In this document: positions 35,410 to 44,060 of the stretch, piece after piece | Numbering within the stretch: position 1 is the stretch's first letter | Layout of the letters: every line of letters begins with the position of its first letter | Position numbers and translations under genes: made by a program | Notes under the pieces: generated by a model | Seen by the model: the letters and a program-made list of their open reading frames with translations, nothing else | What the model was told of the DNA's origin: nothing | The model's database searches: none | Assembly: GCF_007741475.1 (NCBI RefSeq) | Contig: NZ_CP036261.1 | Span: 682,001 to 746,000, forward strand | Reading direction: 5' to 3' | Source: Rosistilla ulvae | GTDB lineage: Bacteria; Planctomycetota; Planctomycetia; Pirellulales; Pirellulaceae | DNA length: 64,000 nucleotides

Positions 35410-37071
35410 TCAGTGGTTGATGATGAATTCGTTGCTGTTCAGAATCGCCCACCACATATCTTGCAGCATCGCCGCTTGATCTCCCTTGCGGGCAGCCAGC
35501 AATTTATTGGCGATTGTCAATTCATCGCGCGATGCCCGTCGTCCCATTCCGGCGAGGAATAGACGGTGGACCTTGTCGCCTGGCTTCATGTTTTCGCGAG
35601 CCAGGTCGCCAAGGAAGCTGCCGCTGTCGGTCGTGGTTGAGTTTCGGACCAGGTCGCCGTTGAACATCATCAAGGCTTGAGGGATCGATCCGTTAAACGA
35701 TGTCGATTCATCTCCCTCGTCGGTTCCGAACGCTGTCACGAATTGTTGCAACCACCGGTTGCGTTCAGCCTCTTGGCTTTCATAGGAACCTCGGGCGCTC
35801 GCCTTGTTTGTCGAGACAAGCGATTGATACAGTTGTTCGGCCGACATTTGGCGAAGGTAGAAGTGGGTGAACTTCGGCGGTTCGCCTTGTTGTGGATCGT
35901 CCGATGCATTGGATCGGGTGGTCTGGCTGCTCAATCGATACGGCTCGCTGAGCGCAATCCACTGGATCAATTGTTTTAGATCAAAGCTGGCTTTGCGGAA
36001 TTCGGCCCCCAGTTCTTCCAACAGCATTGGATGCGAAGCGACGTTGTGCGGTCCCAAATCGTCGACAGGTTTGGTGAACGCATATCCCATAAAGTGAGCC
36101 CACATGCGATTCACGATCATCTTGTCCATGAACTCGCTCTCGATCATCATCTTGCCGAGTGCTTCGCGGCGATTGACATCGCTGACATACCCGCTGACGT
36201 CGACTTCGGTGCCGTCCATGAAGACTGGGCCGGCAGTTCGGGTGACGCCATTGCGAAGTTCGTAGAAGACGATCGCTTTGGAGGGATCACCCGCTTCCCC
36301 TGCAAAATCTTCATCGACCAATTCGGCATGCGAGACGTCGCGGGTTCCTTCGGCATAACGACGCAAGGCGCGGGTTTGTCGGAAGAACGAATTGAACTCC
36401 CAGAATTTCTGTTGCTTCCATTGGTTGAATGGATGGTTGTGGCACTGCGTGCATTGCACCTGCAGTCCCATGAAAATTCGCGAGGTCGACGACGTGGCCA
36501 ATGTCGCTTGGTCCTCGTTGACCTTCATCGCCAGAAAGTTCGTGGCACCATTGAAGTTTTCGGTCCCCGGTTTGGTGCTGCCCGTCGCTGTGACCAGTTC
36601 GAAAACCATGTCGTTGTAGGGCTTGTTGCGAGCGAACGAATCTCGCAGGTATTTGCTCATCCCCGGTCGGCTGGTCAGCGAATTCCGTTCATTGCCGCCG
36701 GTTTGACCGATCAGGATGTTGGTCCAAACCGTCGCCCAGTTGCGGGCATATTCTTCGGTATAGCGATCGTCATGCAACAGCATGTTGACCAGGCGATGGT
36801 CCTTGTCGGCCCCTTTGTCTTGTAGGAACGCGTCCAATTCCGCGGGGGTTGGAATCCGGCCGATGATGTCCAAGTAGACGCGGCGGCACCACTTTCCATC
36901 GGGGGATGCCGGCGATGGCTTCAGTTCGTAATCGATCCAACCCTGTTGGATATGCTTGTTGATCAGTTGAGTCTGGCTGGGCAAGTTCGATTGCGCACAG
37001 GCCCAACTGGCTGGAAGCAGCGCGGCCAAGACCACTGCGATTCGCGTAATCGTTTGTGGGCATAAAGTCAT
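35410..37071 (-). CDS. DUF1549/DUF1553 exported protein
   Basis: 553 residues from the ATG at 37071, which begins a clear signal peptide (MTLCPQTITRIAVVLAALLP, cleaved near WACAQ). DUF1549 occupies about 30-240: WCRRVYLDIIGRIPTPAELD, YARNWATVWTNILIG and the haem-like motif QVQCTQCHNHPFNQW. DUF1553 follows (about 270-530), with NRMWAHFMGYAFTKPVDDLG and RLFLAGMGRRASRDELTIA. It pairs with the downstream DUF1501 gene. Upstream in-frame ATGs would only add an unrelated, basic stretch. Confidence 0.93.
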   Translation of the reverse strand: MTLCPQTITRIAVVLAALLPASWACAQSNLPSQTQLINKHIQQGWIDYELKPSPASPDGKWCRRVYLDIIGRIPTPAELDAFLQDKGADKDHRLVNMLLHDDRYTEEYARNWATVWTNILIGQTGGNERNSLTSRPGMSKYLRDSFARNKPYNDMVFELVTATGSTKPGTENFNGATNFLAMKVNEDQATLATSSTSRIFMGLQVQCTQCHNHPFNQWKQQKFWEFNSFFRQTRALRRYAEGTRDVSHAELVDEDFAGEAGDPSKAIVFYELRNGVTRTAGPVFMDGTEVDVSGYVSDVNRREALGKMMIESEFMDKMIVNRMWAHFMGYAFTKPVDDLGPHNVASHPMLLEELGAEFRKASFDLKQLIQWIALSEPYRLSSQTTRSNASDDPQQGEPPKFTHFYLRQMSAEQLYQSLVSTNKASARGSYESQEAERNRWLQQFVTAFGTDEGDESTSFNGSIPQALMMFNGDLVRNSTTTDSGSFLGDLARENMKPGDKVHRLFLAGMGRRASRDELTIANKLLAARKGDQAAMLQDMWWAILNSNEFIINH

Positions 37072-37398
37072 TTTGTAACGTCCCGTCGTGGGTCCCAGGT
37101 GTGGGGGGTGCATTGCTTTGCTTCTCTCTACGTTTGAACGGCTCCCGAGCCAAATCGTACTCAGCGAATCTTCGTTCATTATCGTGTAAAGCCTTACTTA
37201 TTTTATATACCACGTCGTGCAAAGTCTGCTGTATTGCACGAATTGCCAGCGATCGGCGCGATTCAAGGCGCGTCTCCAATCGTCGTGCGGATTTCCCGTC
37301 CTTGGGAGGGAATTGCGGAGAAGGAGACCGTTGGCGGGCGATGCTTTGGGGGCAAGGTTTGCTTCGCTGCTGTTATGGATGCCTTGTCGGGCTGTCGA
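37072..37398. other. 327-base gene-free stretch upstream of the DUF1549/DUF1501 pair
   Basis: It should hold the promoter of the minus-strand pair. On that strand an AT-rich block with TATATAAAAT stands out (about 37200-37207 on the + strand), and an inverted repeat lies at 37215-37241. No coding frame is convincing. Confidence 0.55.
37215..37241 (-). promoter_or_regulatory. Candidate operator: 8-base inverted repeat
   Basis: TCGTGCAA (37215-37222) and TTGCACGA (37234-37241) are perfect inverted repeats with an 11-base spacer, about 145 bases upstream of the DUF1549 start and next to its AT-rich block. It may bind a dimeric regulator. There is no further support. Confidence 0.3.
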
Positions 37399-38205
37399 TT
37401 AACGTTGGAAATGAGCTAGATAGCGAGATTTCCAGTCCGGTAGCTCTGTTGCGACGCGGCGGCTCAGTTGCCCCGGAGGGGAATGGGCTTGCAATTCTTG
37501 TAAAAAACGAATCAGCACGCCCCGCGATTGGTCGCTCTCGTGCAGTAGAAAGTGGACCCAGGACCACGCTTCTTGATATTCGGTCGCCCCCATTGCGGAG
37601 AGATCGCCGACAGCTTCGAGCGATTCGATCGAGGGGACCTGTCGCCAAAAAGCCTTCCGCCGCGTGCTCGCTTGGTGGATGTGCTGTCGCGCAGCGTCTG
37701 TCGGGGGGCTTTCGAAGTATTCCGCTAGACCTTCGTCGAGCCACAGCGGGACGTAGGGGAGCGAAGCGTTCAGCAGCGCATGGGAGGTCTCGTGCCGCAG
37801 GTCGATGTGCATCTGATCGCTCTTGTACGCGAAGACCATGCCGGGCCCGCGTCGCTTGATAAAGAGCGCTCGACGAAATGGGACGTTGGGGAAGTAGCGC
37901 TGCATGTACCCTTGGTAGTTCGATTGATGTTCGAACAGGATCAAGTGGATCGGTTCGGGGTAGATCTCGATCTGCAGCGTCTTCTTTAGATCCGCTTGCA
38001 ACGATCCCAGTTGGGCGACGATCTGCGGATCGGCGGCGACGTTGAAGTCTGAATGGAGCGCAAACTGGCCGATCTGCGCTTCGAACGGCCACCGATTCGC
38101 TGTGCTCGTCTGGGCATCGACGACACCACCGCACAACACCCCGGCAAACATTAGCACCAGGCGGAGAAGGTTGGTTGTATTCAATCGATCACCGTCGGCG
38201 TGCAT
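37399..38205 (-). CDS. Exported gluzincin-like metallopeptidase (DUF1570-like)
   Basis: 268 residues. The signal peptide at about 10-31 is LLRLVLMFAGVLCGGVVDAQ. The zinc site is DLRHETSHALLNASL (HExxH, His 134 and 138), and the third ligand is supplied by LWLDEGLAEYFES (Glu about 155), the gluzincin pattern. A region of about 40-130 with HLILFEHQSNYQGYMQR matches the peptidase-MA/DUF1570 group. The C-terminal part is helical. The substrate is unknown. It is downstream of a CpsB-type phosphatase gene on the same strand, 43 bases apart, so the two may be co-transcribed. Confidence 0.75.
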   Translation of the reverse strand: MHADGDRLNTTNLLRLVLMFAGVLCGGVVDAQTSTANRWPFEAQIGQFALHSDFNVAADPQIVAQLGSLQADLKKTLQIEIYPEPIHLILFEHQSNYQGYMQRYFPNVPFRRALFIKRRGPGMVFAYKSDQMHIDLRHETSHALLNASLPYVPLWLDEGLAEYFESPPTDAARQHIHQASTRRKAFWRQVPSIESLEAVGDLSAMGATEYQEAWSWVHFLLHESDQSRGVLIRFLQELQAHSPPGQLSRRVATELPDWKSRYLAHFQR

Positions 38206-38248
38206 GTCGGTCGGGGGAGTCGTTTAGGATTTGAGGCGGTGGGAACCG

Positions 38249-39046
38249 TTAAGCGGCCTGTCGTTTCAGGATCCGGTCCATCCAGCCGCGGCGTTTGATC
38301 GGCGGCAGTTTGGCGACGGTCTTCCCGTTGACGACCGCCAGCGGATTGTGGCAACAGATCGCGGTGGCATACGCTTCGCCAACCAGTTCGCTGGCGCGGT
38401 CGAAACTGCGCCGCATCAATGGCTTGCGTCGCCGCGTGCCGTGAGCGTCCGAAGCGATGAAATGGGTTAACCCATTTTGCAGCAACCATTCGCTCAACTT
38501 CTTCGGTGCGCTACCGAAGACACCCGTCAGGCTGTCGGCGGTGATCTGCATCAGGCAACCTGCCTGAACCAGCGGTGGAATCAGTTCGGGGCGTTTTAAG
38601 ATCCCTTCGTTCCGCTCGGGGTGCGAAAGGATCCCGACCATTCCCAGCTTCTTTAAGTTGGCCAGTACGGGTTCCAACGGAAAGTAGAGTTCGTGTGGTA
38701 GTTCCAACAGCACGTGTTTGCTGCGGTCGGACAGCGAGACGCAGTCGCCGCTAGCCAAGCGTTCGATCATATCCAAATCGATCCTCACGTCGGCACCGGG
38801 GCGCACGACCAGCGGGATCTCTTGCTCTTGCAGGCGGGTTTGGAATTCGGCGGTCAACCGTCGGATCTCATCGCCGGTTGTCAGCGAATATTGTCCCAGT
38901 TGATGCGGAGTCAAAACGGAGCAACGAATGCCATCCTGGACAGCAATCCTTGCCATCGCGAGCGATTCGTCCCAGTCCCTCGCGCCATCGTCGATACCCG
39001 GCAGCAAATGGCAGTGAATATCAATAAAAGCGAGTTCCTCGTCCAT
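38249..39046 (-). CDS. CpsB/CapC (YwqE)-type tyrosine phosphatase of the PHP family
   Basis: 265 residues. The metal-site motifs of the PHP fold are clear: IDIHCHLLPGIDDGARDWDE (about 8-27), VLTPHQLGQY, VRPGADVRID, VGILSHPERNE and IASDAHGT near 205. In Gram-positives these enzymes dephosphorylate BY-kinases that regulate capsule and exopolysaccharide synthesis; a similar role here is inferred. No BY-kinase or capsule genes lie within the window. Confidence 0.88.
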   Translation of the reverse strand: MDEELAFIDIHCHLLPGIDDGARDWDESLAMARIAVQDGIRCSVLTPHQLGQYSLTTGDEIRRLTAEFQTRLQEQEIPLVVRPGADVRIDLDMIERLASGDCVSLSDRSKHVLLELPHELYFPLEPVLANLKKLGMVGILSHPERNEGILKRPELIPPLVQAGCLMQITADSLTGVFGSAPKKLSEWLLQNGLTHFIASDAHGTRRRKPLMRRSFDRASELVGEAYATAICCHNPLAVVNGKTVAKLPPIKRRGWMDRILKRQAA

Positions 39047-39410
39047 CCAACGACATCCTTGTCACGGTGATTGAAGCGATACGTTGGGGAATCTCCCATC
39101 GAGTCCAAACGCTGTCAAGTTCATTCGCTGCGATCGTCGGCGATTCGGCGGTCACGAGACCCTTTGGTCTGGCGAATCGCTGCGCCAGGACAAGTATTTG
39201 CTAGCGTTGGCGGGGTCGCGATGGAGTCGCTGGCAATGCGGAACCGCCGCTGCGTCAATCTGTGACATAGGTTTCAGTTGACCCTTGCGGCGGTGGCAGT
39301 TAGAAAGATGCATGGTTTTTGCAGCTTTGTCGGTGGGCGATCGATCCTGGTCCGCTGCTGCTGTTCACGCCCCCCCCTGCCCTGCCCCGCCTTTTTGTTG
39401 GTACCACACG
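39047..39410. other. 364-base divergent intergenic region
   Basis: Lies between the minus-strand phosphatase gene and the plus-strand haem-domain gene, so it should contain two promoters. The only clear element is C-rich motif copy 12 near its right end. Short open frames here look spurious. Confidence 0.55.
39370..39389 (+). repeat. C-rich dispersed motif, copy 12
   Basis: Eight C then TGCCCTGCCCCG, ending 21 bases before the start of the haem-domain gene. Confidence 0.88.
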
Positions 39411-39962
39411 ATGAAATACAGAGTCACCGCGTTTGGAGTCTTCTTCGCCATCGGATGCTCGCTGGTAACGCTTCGCGCCGAACAGCCGGAGGCCGATCCG
39501 GCTTCCAAGCGAGTTGCCGTGGCGAGTTCCTTAGTGGAAGCTCGCAGCCGGGCGACGCTGTTGCACGAAACAATTCATGGCACGCTGCAGGTCGTCCATC
39601 GCGATCTGTTCGACGAGGACGATGCCCACACGATTCCGTCGGCATCGTTGGAGGACGTCTTCCACGCGATGGCCGACAGCTTTCAGGTCGAGATGAAATG
39701 GTTGGTCGTGAATACCGATGTTGTGAACGTCGACCATCGCCCCGAAGATGAATTCGAACACGCGGCGGTCAAAGCGTTGGCGGCGGGGAAACCCTATTTC
39801 GATCGCGTGCAGAAAGATCGGTATCGCTTTGCGGGCTCGATCCGCTTAGCCTCACAGTGTTTAAAATGTCATGTCAAACATCGCACCAGCACTCACGATC
39901 GGACAGCCGGTCTGTTGATTTCGATGCCGCTGAAGTTGGACGCTGCGGCAACGCAGGAGTGA
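39411..39962 (+). CDS. Tll0287-like (DUF3365) exported haem-domain protein
   Basis: 183 residues from the ATG at 39411. The signal peptide is MKYRVTAFGVFFAIGCSLVT, cleaved near LRAEQ. The body matches the Tll0287-like/DUF3365 pattern, and near the C-terminus SIRLASQCLKCHVKHRT carries a c-type haem attachment motif CxxCH. Such domains are predicted haem-binding redox sensors, often fused to signalling modules. Here it is a stand-alone periplasmic protein. A C-rich motif precedes it. No obvious partner. Confidence 0.72.
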   Translation: MKYRVTAFGVFFAIGCSLVTLRAEQPEADPASKRVAVASSLVEARSRATLLHETIHGTLQVVHRDLFDEDDAHTIPSASLEDVFHAMADSFQVEMKWLVVNTDVVNVDHRPEDEFEHAAVKALAAGKPYFDRVQKDRYRFAGSIRLASQCLKCHVKHRTSTHDRTAGLLISMPLKLDAAATQE

Positions 39963-40061
39963 ACCCGTGGCCCCGGCCCTCGTGGCGGATTGGGTGCTGC
40001 TTGGTGAGTCGATGCGATTTTGGCTGCTGAAATTTTGCTTGGGAACCTAGGGAGAGATCGC

Positions 40062-40538
40062 ATGGCGTTGAATCCGTTGATCGAAGAATACGCTGCCGGC
40101 GGTGCGGTGTTGCGAAGGGCTGTCGCTGGTTTTTCGGAGGCGCAGTTCGATGCGGTGCCGATACCGGGCAAATGGTCGACGCGGCAGGTGCTCTGCCATA
40201 TCGCCGACTTTGAATTGGTCTACGCCGACCGGATGAAGCGAGTGATCGCCGAGGACGAGCCAACGTTTTTCGGCGGCGATCCCGACCTGTTTGCCGCGGG
40301 GCTGGCTTATGACCAGCGCGACGCCGAAGAGGAGTTGCAGTTGGTCGAAGCGGTCCGTGCTCAAGTGACGCGAATCTTGCGAACGCTGGATGACGCCGAT
40401 TTCCAACGTATCGGGAACCATCATGAAGACGGCCCGCTGACGCTCGCGGCGCTGTTGGAAAAGATCGCGGGGCATCTGCAGCATCACGTCCGCTTTATCG
40501 AAGAAAAGCGAGTTGTCCTCGAGGGGATGCAGCGATGA
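40062..40538 (+). CDS. DinB-family protein
   Basis: 158 residues; GGGAGA seven bases before the ATG at 40062. DinB four-helix-bundle features are IPGKWSTRQVLCHIADFELV with the first metal His, and IAGHLQHHVRFIEEKRVV with the terminal His pair. The family includes thiol-S-transferases such as bacillithiol and mycothiol-dependent enzymes, but the specific activity is not predictable. It overlaps the MOSC gene by four bases (ATGA), so they are co-translated. Confidence 0.85.
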   Translation: MALNPLIEEYAAGGAVLRRAVAGFSEAQFDAVPIPGKWSTRQVLCHIADFELVYADRMKRVIAEDEPTFFGGDPDLFAAGLAYDQRDAEEELQLVEAVRAQVTRILRTLDDADFQRIGNHHEDGPLTLAALLEKIAGHLQHHVRFIEEKRVVLEGMQR

Positions 40539-41233
40539 ACGGTTCGCGGCAAGCCGAATTGTTGTCGGTGCAAGTGGGGCTGCCGCGGACGATCACGGCC
40601 GATAAGGAATGGACGACGGGGTTCTGGAAAGAACCGATCCGTGAGCCGTTGTGGCTGGGGACGACCAATCTGCAAGGAGATGGTCAAGCCGATCTCGTTA
40701 ATCATGGCGGGCCTCACAAAGCGGTCTGCGTCTATTCCGCCGCCCATTTTCCGGTCTGGCGGGAAACGCTTGGGATCGACGACTTGGGGGCCGGCGCGTT
40801 TGGTGAGAACTTTACCGTCGCCGATCTGACCGAAGCCGATGTTTGTATCGGCGACGTCTGGTCGGTTGGCGATGCCGTGGTTCAAGTCTCTCAGCCGCGG
40901 CAGCCGTGCTGGAAATTGGCAAAGCGTTGGGCTATCAAAGACCTCGCATATCAAGTGCAACAGACGGGGCGAACCGGTTGGTATTTTCGTGTGCTCGAAG
41001 AGGGATTGGTCGGGCCGGGGATGCGGTTGCGACTGCAGCAACGGCAGTGGGACGATTGGACGGTCGCTGCCGCCAATCGCGTGATGCATCACGACAAGCA
41101 GGATCTCGAGGCGGCGGCGGAGTTGGCCGCGGTGCCAACGCTTTCGCCCAACTGGCAAGCGACGCTGAACAAGCGGATCGCCAAACAGCCGAAGGTCGAC
41201 GAGAGCTTGCGGCTCGATGGACCCGGCGGTTGA
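40535..41233 (+). CDS. MOSC-domain protein (YiiM-like)
   Basis: 232 residues. MOSC-domain features are VNHGGPHKAVCVYSAAHFPV, GAFGENFTVADLTEADVCIG and QVSQPRQPCWKLAKRW, which contains the conserved Cys. The C-terminal extension resembles YiiM (3-alpha domain). E. coli YiiM detoxifies 6-N-hydroxylaminopurine using the molybdenum cofactor; the same type of activity is likely. Translationally coupled to the DinB gene, which may hint at a joint detoxification role. Confidence 0.87.
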   Translation: MNGSRQAELLSVQVGLPRTITADKEWTTGFWKEPIREPLWLGTTNLQGDGQADLVNHGGPHKAVCVYSAAHFPVWRETLGIDDLGAGAFGENFTVADLTEADVCIGDVWSVGDAVVQVSQPRQPCWKLAKRWAIKDLAYQVQQTGRTGWYFRVLEEGLVGPGMRLRLQQRQWDDWTVAAANRVMHHDKQDLEAAAELAAVPTLSPNWQATLNKRIAKQPKVDESLRLDGPGG

Positions 41234-41259
41234 ACGCGACAGTTGCGTGGGCGCGTTTG

Positions 41260-42627
41260 TCAGTGCAGCCCGTAGCGGCTCATCTTGTAGTGCAGCGTGC
41301 GGACGCTGACGCCCAACCGCTTGGCGGTGTTCTCGCGGTGGCAATCGCAAGCGGCCATCGCCGCGGAGATCGTCTCGCGTTCGCACCGCTCGACAGCTTC
41401 GGCCAAAGTGCAAGCGGTTGCCGAGGGGGCGTTGGAACTGGCTTGCAGTTGCAGTTCCTGGGGCAGTTGATGATCGTGGATCAGATCGTCGGTGTGGGTG
41501 ACGACCATCCGTTCGACGACGTTCCGCAGTTGGCGGACGTTGCCTGGCCACTTTGCTGCGACTAGAGTCTGCATCGCTTCGGGAGAGATCTGTTTCATCG
41601 GACGCCCGTGGCGATCGCAGAAGTGTTTTAAGAAGTGTTCGACCAGCAGCGGGATGTCCTCGCGGCGCTGCCGCAGCGACGGGACTTCGATTGGGATCAC
41701 GTTCAAGCGATAGAACAGATCTTCGCGAAAGGTCCCCTCTTCGATCATCGCCTGCACCGACTTGTTCGTCGCCGAAACGATCCGCACGTTGGCTGAAAGC
41801 AGTTGTTCACCTCCGACGCGGATGAACTGGCCCGATTCGAGCACTCGCAGCAGATCGACTTGGCTCTTGGCCGACATCTCGGTGACTTCGTCCAGGAACA
41901 GGGTCCCGCCGCTGGCCTGTTCGAAGCATCCCGGTTTCTGCCGCGAGGCACCGCTGAAGGATCCCTTCTCGTGGCCAAACAGTTCGCTTTCGAGCAGCGA
42001 TTCGGGCATCGCACCGAGGTTGACGGCGACAAACGGTCCATCGCCGCGGGGGCTGAGATCGTGGACCGCTCTGGCGATCAGCTCCTTCCCCGTCCCGCTC
42101 TCCCCTTGGATCATCACCGTCGCTTCGGTCGTCGCAACCTGCCGGATCTGATGGAACACATCCTGCATCGCGGCGCAGGTGCCAAGGATGTTGGAGATCT
42201 GCCCGGCGTCGGCCAATCGGCTGCGCAGTTGTTGGTTTTCGATCCGCAGCGCATGGTGCTGCCGCGCTTTGCGAACCTGTTGCCGGACGAGGTTCAGGTC
42301 CAATGGTTTGGAGATGAAGTCGAACGCGCCGGCTCGCATCGCATCGACAGCCGTTTCAACGGTGCCATGAGCGGTGATCACGATCACGGCGGTCTGGGGA
42401 TGAGTTTGCCCAAGCTGGCGGAGCAGTTCGATTCCGTCGATCTTGCCGCCCAGGCGGACGTCGGCGATCACCAGCTGATAAGTCGACTGTTCGAACTTGT
42501 CGAGCGCCGCTTCGGCGTCGCTGGCGGTCTCGACGCGATCGGCTTCGCCAGCCAAGCCCTTGGCCAGACCCGATCGGATGTTGGGTTCGTCGTCGACGAT
42601 TAGAACGCTAAAGTCCGATGTTTTCAT
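41260..42627 (-). CDS. NtrC-family sigma-54-dependent response regulator
   Basis: 455 residues. A receiver domain (1-120) has the phosphoacceptor Asp in LVIADVRLGG (about 56). The AAA+ domain (about 150-375) has Walker A GESGTGKE and Walker B-region GGTLFLDEVTEM. The sigma-54 contact loop reads GSFSGA where GAFTGA is usual. The C-terminal Fis-type HTH is ENTAKRLGVSVRTLHYKM (about 435-452). The start overlaps the histidine kinase stop (ATGA). It activates -24/-12 promoters; one good candidate lies at 47371 upstream of dabA, though the link is not shown. Confidence 0.94.
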   Translation of the reverse strand: MKTSDFSVLIVDDEPNIRSGLAKGLAGEADRVETASDAEAALDKFEQSTYQLVIADVRLGGKIDGIELLRQLGQTHPQTAVIVITAHGTVETAVDAMRAGAFDFISKPLDLNLVRQQVRKARQHHALRIENQQLRSRLADAGQISNILGTCAAMQDVFHQIRQVATTEATVMIQGESGTGKELIARAVHDLSPRGDGPFVAVNLGAMPESLLESELFGHEKGSFSGASRQKPGCFEQASGGTLFLDEVTEMSAKSQVDLLRVLESGQFIRVGGEQLLSANVRIVSATNKSVQAMIEEGTFREDLFYRLNVIPIEVPSLRQRREDIPLLVEHFLKHFCDRHGRPMKQISPEAMQTLVAAKWPGNVRQLRNVVERMVVTHTDDLIHDHQLPQELQLQASSNAPSATACTLAEAVERCERETISAAMAACDCHRENTAKRLGVSVRTLHYKMSRYGLH

Positions 42628-44060
42628 TCCTGGGTACCTCGAGGCAGCAGCACGGTGAATTCGGTTCCATCGGGGCTGGTGCGGAAATCGATACTGCCAT
42701 CGTGTTGGCGGATGATCTTGTCGCAGAGCGCAAGCCCCATCCCGGTCCCTTCGCTGCGGGTCGTGAAATAGGGATCAAAGATTTGTGATTGGATCTCTGG
42801 AAGGATCCCGTTGCCGGTGTCGGCGATGTCGATGCGAATCTGGTCGTTGAGTTGGCCGACGCGGAATCGCAGCAGACCTCCGTCGGGCATCGCCGCCATC
42901 GCGTTGAGAGCCAGGTTTAAGAAGACCTGTTCCAAGCGAACCGAATCGGCTTGGATCAAGCCGAGCATTTCGGGGGGCGATTCAATTTTGATCTTCACCT
43001 GTTGCTGGTCGGCTTGAGGTCGCAGCAGGCGAACCAGTTTATCGATCAACAGCGTGACATCGACCGCCGATCGACCGATCTCCGACATCGAGGCGTAGTT
43101 GCGGAATCCGTCCAAGACATTGTTGATCCGCTGGACTTCGGTCTGCAGGACGTCCAGCAGTTCGGCGACCTCCGGATCGTACGGTTCGCTGGCAAGATGT
43201 TCGCACAACAATTGGATATGAATCGAGACGGCACTCAGTGGGTTCTTGATTTCATGCTGCAGTCCGGCGGCCAGAGACCCGAGTCCCATGTAACGCTCCA
43301 TCCGACGCAGCCGTTCTTCGATCAGCGCCTTTTCGGTGACATCGCGAACGTGCAGCACGGTGCCGATATCTTCTCCCTGCTGATTGCTTAACAGCGTGCA
43401 TCCGGCGCGAAGCGTCTGCCGATGGCCGTTGCTTGTCACGCAGTAATCGCGGTCGCGGATCGCATCGTGGTAGGTGCGGACCTCGCTGCAGATCGAATCG
43501 AGCAGAGCATGTTCATCACCTAGGTCGGAAAGATACTGTCCCACGCCTTCGTTGTCGGGGCTGCCGAGCAACGTTTGTGCCCGCGGGTTGGTGCTGCTGA
43601 TCCTCCCGTTGCGATCGGTCGTAATCACACCCGCATCCATGCTGGCGAGAATGTCGGTTGCGAGAACTTTGACGGCTCGCAGCGAGCGTTCGCTGCTCAG
43701 ATAGCCGCGGACGACAAGCGCCAAAGCGATCGTGGTGCCGCTGAGATTGACGACCAGCAGGATCGTCAGCATCCGATCGAGACGCAGTTCGCCCAGCAGT
43801 CCCTCTGCCGCCGCGGCATCGCTGGGTGGGAGATGTAGCACCAAGCGGGCCATGATCTCATGTTCGTGATGGACGTCCAGCAGGATCTTGCCGGTCAGCA
43901 GCAGGGACGTCAGGCTCAGGACGGCCAGCCCCGCAGCAATCCGCCGGATCCCGCGGCCAATTGGTCCATCTTGAATTTCAAACATGAGTGGCTCGAGCGG
44001 ATCGGCCCGGTGGAAAAGCGGGCTACGGATTGTGAAGGGGCGCTGCAGCGGATGCTTCAT
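42624..44060 (-). CDS. Sensor histidine kinase, partner of the NtrC-type regulator
   Basis: 478 residues from the ATG at 44060; an ATG at 43985 is also possible. Longer starts would read into a MITE-like repeat. Two membrane helices (about 44-62 and 97-118) flank a short periplasmic segment. A PAS domain follows (about 140-240, with VITTDRNGRISSTNPRAQTL). The HisKA segment is GLQHEIKNPLSAVSIHIQLL, with the phospho-His. HATPase motifs are LNLALNAMAAMPDGG, DTGNGILPEIQ, FDPYFTTRSEGTGMGLALC. The stop overlaps the regulator start (ATGA). The signal is not known. Confidence 0.92.
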   Translation of the reverse strand: MKHPLQRPFTIRSPLFHRADPLEPLMFEIQDGPIGRGIRRIAAGLAVLSLTSLLLTGKILLDVHHEHEIMARLVLHLPPSDAAAAEGLLGELRLDRMLTILLVVNLSGTTIALALVVRGYLSSERSLRAVKVLATDILASMDAGVITTDRNGRISSTNPRAQTLLGSPDNEGVGQYLSDLGDEHALLDSICSEVRTYHDAIRDRDYCVTSNGHRQTLRAGCTLLSNQQGEDIGTVLHVRDVTEKALIEERLRRMERYMGLGSLAAGLQHEIKNPLSAVSIHIQLLCEHLASEPYDPEVAELLDVLQTEVQRINNVLDGFRNYASMSEIGRSAVDVTLLIDKLVRLLRPQADQQQVKIKIESPPEMLGLIQADSVRLEQVFLNLALNAMAAMPDGGLLRFRVGQLNDQIRIDIADTGNGILPEIQSQIFDPYFTTRSEGTGMGLALCDKIIRQHDGSIDFRTSPDGTEFTVLLPRGTQE

